A program made the position numbers and the translations under genes. 64,000 nucleotides of DNA from an uncultured Clostridia bacterium. GTDB lineage: Bacteria > Bacillota > Clostridia > Oscillospirales > Ruminococcaceae. Below the pieces are notes generated by a model that saw nothing but the letters and a program-made list of their open reading frames with translations, did no database searches and was not told where the DNA came from. Positions 61,120 through 64,000 of the stretch are shown here, in pieces (position 1 is the stretch's first letter; each line of letters opens with the position of its first letter). The DNA is taken from positions 38,216 through 102,215 of the forward strand of contig CANRNT010000003.1 in assembly GCA_947631995.1 (NCBI GenBank), written 5' to 3'.

Positions 61120-61332
61120 ATGGAACAGAAAAAGATAGACAGGATATCGGAGCTTACGCGTATTTCGCGGCAGAGGGAGCTTACCGCTGAGGAAAAGTCG
61201 GAACGCGAAGCCCTCAGGAATGAATACAGACGCGCCTTTACCGGCGATCTGCGCGCTCAGTTGGAATCTATCAGCATAAAACAGCCTGACGGCTCTGTAA
61301 TAAGCGTCAGGGATCTTAAAAAGGAGGAATAA
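61120..61332 (+). CDS. DUF896 (YnzC-like) small protein
   Basis: A 70-residue helical protein with the family pattern KIDRISELTRISRQRELTAE ... EREALRNEYRRAFTGDLRAQ ... DLKKEE. B. subtilis YnzC is SOS-induced and of unknown function. It starts behind GAGGTAATG and is followed 2 bases later by the WYL regulator gene. Confidence 0.9.
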   Translation: MEQKKIDRISELTRISRQRELTAEEKSEREALRNEYRRAFTGDLRAQLESISIKQPDGSVISVRDLKKEE

Positions 61333-61334
61333 AA

Positions 61335-62321
61335 TTGGCAGGTCAGGCAAAACAGAAAAACAAGCTCCTTGTTCTCAAAGAGCTTTTTGAAACGCAGACA
61401 AACGAGGAACACACTATCACCGTTGCGGAGATAATCTCCACTTTGGGCAGGAAAGGTATCTCGTGCGAGAGAAAGACGGTCTATGACGACATAAACACTC
61501 TTATCGACAGCGGTATGGACATCGTTACGCGCAAGAGAGGTCACTCCAATGAATACTACCTCGCTTCGCACATTTTCCAGACAGAGGAGCTTTACATACT
61601 CGCCGACGCGGTGGCTTCAAGCAGATTTCTGACTAAAAAGAAGTCGGGCGAGCTTCTGAAAAAGCTTCAGTCGCTTACTGACGTTTACACCGCGCCTTCG
61701 CTTGAGAGAAAGGTATATGTTTCAAGCAGGGTGAAAGCGTTCAACGAGAAGATATACTACAATGTGAACGCCATTCACGAGGCTATCAGAGAAAACAAAA
61801 AGCTCACGTTCCGTCTTTTTTACTTCGACATAGAAAAACATCAGCGTTTGCGGCACGACGGATATGTATATAAAGTATCGCCGTTCCGTCTGGTATGGGA
61901 GGAGGACAACTACTACCTCGTTTGCTACTGCGAAAAGCACGGCAACATATCCCGCTACCGCGTTGACAGAATGGACAAGGTGACCGTAACGGACGAGCAG
62001 AGAGTTCAGCTTTCGGCTGACGATGAGCAGATAGCGCAGGCTCAGCTTTCGCTTTACAGTATGTACGGGGGCACGGAAAAGAAAGTGTCGATAGAGTTCG
62101 ACAAGGAGCTTATGAACGCTGTCATTGACCGCTTTGGCAGCAAGGTGATCTGCAAACAGACGACGGACGATAAGTTCGTAATAACCGTTGATGTTCAGAT
62201 ATCGCCGACCTTCTGGGGCTGGCTGTTCAAGTTCAACGACAAGGCGAGGATAACCGCTCCGCCGGAGACCGTAAAACAGGCTAAAAAGGAGCTTGCTAAG
62301 ATATCGGCTCTTTACAAATAA
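61335..62321 (+). CDS. WYL-domain transcriptional regulator
   Basis: A 328-residue regulator with an N-terminal winged helix (residues 10-80, ITVAEIISTLGRKGISCERK, TVYDDINTLIDSG) and a WYL domain (about residues 150-235) with VSPFRLVWEEDNYYLVCYCE. A C-terminal extension (WGWLFKF) is typical. WYL proteins often respond to nucleic-acid ligands or stress. TTG 61335 follows AAGGAGGAATAAAA and is the likely start. Confidence 0.9.
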   Translation: MAGQAKQKNKLLVLKELFETQTNEEHTITVAEIISTLGRKGISCERKTVYDDINTLIDSGMDIVTRKRGHSNEYYLASHIFQTEELYILADAVASSRFLTKKKSGELLKKLQSLTDVYTAPSLERKVYVSSRVKAFNEKIYYNVNAIHEAIRENKKLTFRLFYFDIEKHQRLRHDGYVYKVSPFRLVWEEDNYYLVCYCEKHGNISRYRVDRMDKVTVTDEQRVQLSADDEQIAQAQLSLYSMYGGTEKKVSIEFDKELMNAVIDRFGSKVICKQTTDDKFVITVDVQISPTFWGWLFKFNDKARITAPPETVKQAKKELAKISALYK

Positions 62322-62333
62322 CGTAAAGGAGGT

Positions 62334-62352
62334 ATGCCTGCCGTACAGGCAT
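62334..62352 (+). repeat. Hairpin between Shine-Dalgarno and start of the wall-binding gene
   Basis: Perfect 7-bp stem ATGCCTG / CAGGCAT, loop CCGTA, between AAAGGAGG (62325-62332) and ATG 62363. The stem is identical to that in front of the DUF3048 gene at 39.2 kb. Confidence 0.65.
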
Positions 62353-62362
62353 GGCAACGATA

Positions 62363-63898
62363 ATGGTGACCGTTAAGCAAAAAGTTTCATACGCTGTTAT
62401 AAGCTGCGCGGCGGCAGTCGTTATAGGTCTGGGCATTTTCGGATATGTATACTACAAGCAGCGCCTCTCGCCCGGCTGGCACTCCAACACGAGCGGAGAA
62501 TACTATGTTATTTCCTCGGACGGCGACAAAGCAACAGGGCTTTTCGACATTGACGGCAGCACATATCTTTTCTCCGACGACGGTTACAAGCTGACGGGCT
62601 GGCAGGAATACGGCGGAAAAACTTACTATGTCAACGACAGCGGCGTCATTCAGCGCGGCGTTATCGAGATAGACGGGGTAGAATACTGCTTCAACGAACA
62701 TACGGGCGAGTTCCACACGGGAATAACGGAGATAGACGGTCTGCAATTCATTTTTGACGACTACGGGTTCACCGAGGCAGGCTTTGTGGAGTCGGGCGGG
62801 AACACGTTCTATTACAACTCCGACGGCTCGTCCGCGCAGGGGTGGTCGATGATAAAGGGGAAAGAGTACTACTTCGACCCCGAAAAAGGCATGGCGCACG
62901 GCTTTACCGATATTGACGGCGACACATACTATTTTGACAGCAGCGGGCAATACGTTTCGGGGCTGAAAGAGATAGGCGACGCCACCTACGCTTTCTCGGA
63001 AAACGGTTCTATGGTAAAGGGTTGGTATGCCGACGGCGAAGGCTATATGTATTTTGACGCAGACGGCAAGCAGGTCAAGGGCGAGCTTACGATAAACAGC
63101 GACGTTTACTACTTTGACGAGAACGGTATAATGTACACGGGCTGGCTGGACGTTGACGGGAGGCTGTTCTATTATCAGCAGGACGGCAAAAAGGCAAAAG
63201 GTTGGTGCGATGTTGGCGGATACAAGTATTACATCAACGAAAATGACGGCGCAGTCAGAGGCTGGCAGGTCATAGACGGCAGCAAGTATTACTTTGACGG
63301 CTCGTACATTATGCTCACAGGCTGGCAGACGATAGACGGCAGCACATACTATCTGGGTCTGGGCGGAAAAACGGTCACGGGGCTGGCAAACGTTGAGAAC
63401 GGCTTATGCTACTTTGATGAAAACGGCGTAGTTCAGACGGGCAAGCACACCGTTGACGGCGTGACCTACGATTTTGACACGGAAAACTATCGCGCCAAGA
63501 TAGAATGGCACGAGGAAAAAGGCGTTATCGACGGCGTTGAGCAAACGGTGCTCTGTTACTACAAAAAGGACTTCACCAAGGCGGTGGGTCTTACCAAGAT
63601 AGACGAATACACCTACTTCTTTGATGAGAACGGCTACTGCCGAAACGGCTGGCAGGATATCAACGGCGCAAGGTACTATTTCTCGCCGCAGTACAACATC
63701 ATGCTGGTAGGGCTTCAGGACATTGACGGCAGACGTTTTTACTTTGATACCGAGGGCAGGCTTGCCGTCAATCGGTGGGTACGCCTGAACGAGGGCGTGT
63801 TCTACTTTGCGGAGGACGGTCACGCCGCCACGGGCGATGTTGAGATAGACGGCATACCGTTCCAATTCAACCCTGACGGCACTCTCATAGGTGCATAA
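62363..63898 (+). CDS. Cell-wall-binding repeat protein (choline/glucan-binding type)
   Basis: A 511-residue protein with one N-terminal membrane segment (about residues 9-30) followed almost entirely by roughly 22 repeats of about 20 residues in the pattern G-W-x-x-(I/V)-(D/N)-G-x-x-Y-Y-F-(D/N)-x-x-G. These are the CW-binding/glucan-binding units of Clostridium toxins, lysins and choline-binding proteins. No catalytic domain is visible, so it may be an adhesin or a wall scaffold. ATG 62363 is preferred over 62351, which lies inside the hairpin. The LicD-type gene at 49.9 kb could supply its ligand. Confidence 0.88.
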   Translation: MVTVKQKVSYAVISCAAAVVIGLGIFGYVYYKQRLSPGWHSNTSGEYYVISSDGDKATGLFDIDGSTYLFSDDGYKLTGWQEYGGKTYYVNDSGVIQRGVIEIDGVEYCFNEHTGEFHTGITEIDGLQFIFDDYGFTEAGFVESGGNTFYYNSDGSSAQGWSMIKGKEYYFDPEKGMAHGFTDIDGDTYYFDSSGQYVSGLKEIGDATYAFSENGSMVKGWYADGEGYMYFDADGKQVKGELTINSDVYYFDENGIMYTGWLDVDGRLFYYQQDGKKAKGWCDVGGYKYYINENDGAVRGWQVIDGSKYYFDGSYIMLTGWQTIDGSTYYLGLGGKTVTGLANVENGLCYFDENGVVQTGKHTVDGVTYDFDTENYRAKIEWHEEKGVIDGVEQTVLCYYKKDFTKAVGLTKIDEYTYFFDENGYCRNGWQDINGARYYFSPQYNIMLVGLQDIDGRRFYFDTEGRLAVNRWVRLNEGVFYFAEDGHAATGDVEIDGIPFQFNPDGTLIGA

Positions 63899-63930
63899 AA
63901 CAAGCATAAAAAATCCCGATGTTTTTGATC

Positions 63931-64000
63931 TGACCCCAAAAAGTTAGACAAAAATATAAAAATAAATTTATGCAAAGCGACTAAGAGCAATCTTGGTCGT
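63931..64000 (+). mobile_element. Probable end of an IS3-family element (cut by window)
   Basis: TGACCCCAAAAAGTTAGACA at the start of this segment is the terminal inverted-repeat style of IS3/IS150-group elements. The transposase genes would lie beyond base 64000. It is 32 bases downstream of the wall-binding gene. Confidence 0.6.

Overview
The window reads as the chromosome of a Gram-positive anaerobe of the class Clostridia, most like Ruminococcus and its relatives in the Oscillospiraceae. This rests on gene content and protein style, not on a database search. Codon use is moderately GC-rich, Shine-Dalgarno sites are strong (AGGAGG type), one protein carries a sortase signal of the SPKTG type, and intergenic DNA is loaded with palindromes and 7-base tandem repeats. 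Housekeeping genes (pheST, nth, maf, glgP, mnmA, trkAH, metG, rplJL) alternate with accessory islands.

Layout. 1-6.5 kb: pheT (cut by the window edge), a membrane protein, pheS, then a cpsB-cpsD-cpsC phosphoregulatory trio without polysaccharide synthesis genes. 6.6-10.3 kb: nth, maf and three cell-wall proteins (M15 peptidase, SH3-like, M23 peptidase). 10.3-12.9 kb: a gene-free block of highly structured repeats. 12.9-19.3 kb: a sensor kinase/response regulator pair, another repeat block, and glycogen phosphorylase. 19.8-26.7 kb: a compact set of phage-type packaging and particle genes (small and large terminase, portal, protease, capsid, connectors, tube-like, hub-like) with no integrase, repressor, replication, tape-measure or lysis gene. 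26.9-29.7 kb: a CobU-like gene, pilT and an unknown membrane-anchored protein.

29.8-38.0 kb is a sulfur-related region. A LysR regulator, an HD protein, MnmA, a ThiF/MoeB protein, a rhodanese and RidA sit beside the wreck of an amino-acid ABC transporter operon. That operon starts with an ideal promoter, a 41-residue leader peptide with tandem cysteine codons and an intrinsic terminator, which together look like a transcription attenuator. The permease is cut by a recombinase fragment left by a mobile element. Beyond the element lies a three-way fusion of two solute-binding proteins and half of a DUF3048 lipoprotein, whose intact paralogue lies at 38.1-39.2 kb.

39.6-63.9 kb: a GGDEF-like/EAL protein, TrkA-TrkH, a sirtuin, a sortase-type transglutaminase-like surface protein, carbonic anhydrase, LicD, a four-helix-bundle gene split by a MITE, tRNA-Arg(CCG), metG, a pyridoxal kinase, rplJ-rplL with an L10-type leader, a sigma-like gene pair behind a LexA-like palindrome, a WYL regulator and a repeat-rich cell-wall-binding protein. 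The right edge enters what looks like an IS3-family end.

The signals most worth following are four. (1) An intergenic repeat family whose hairpins keep pairing although their sequences differ between copies. (2) The cysteine-codon leader and attenuator. (3) The compact phage-type cluster, which could be a domesticated packaging or gene-transfer system. (4) Four genes with a small perfect hairpin between Shine-Dalgarno and start codon. All comparisons were made by eye.
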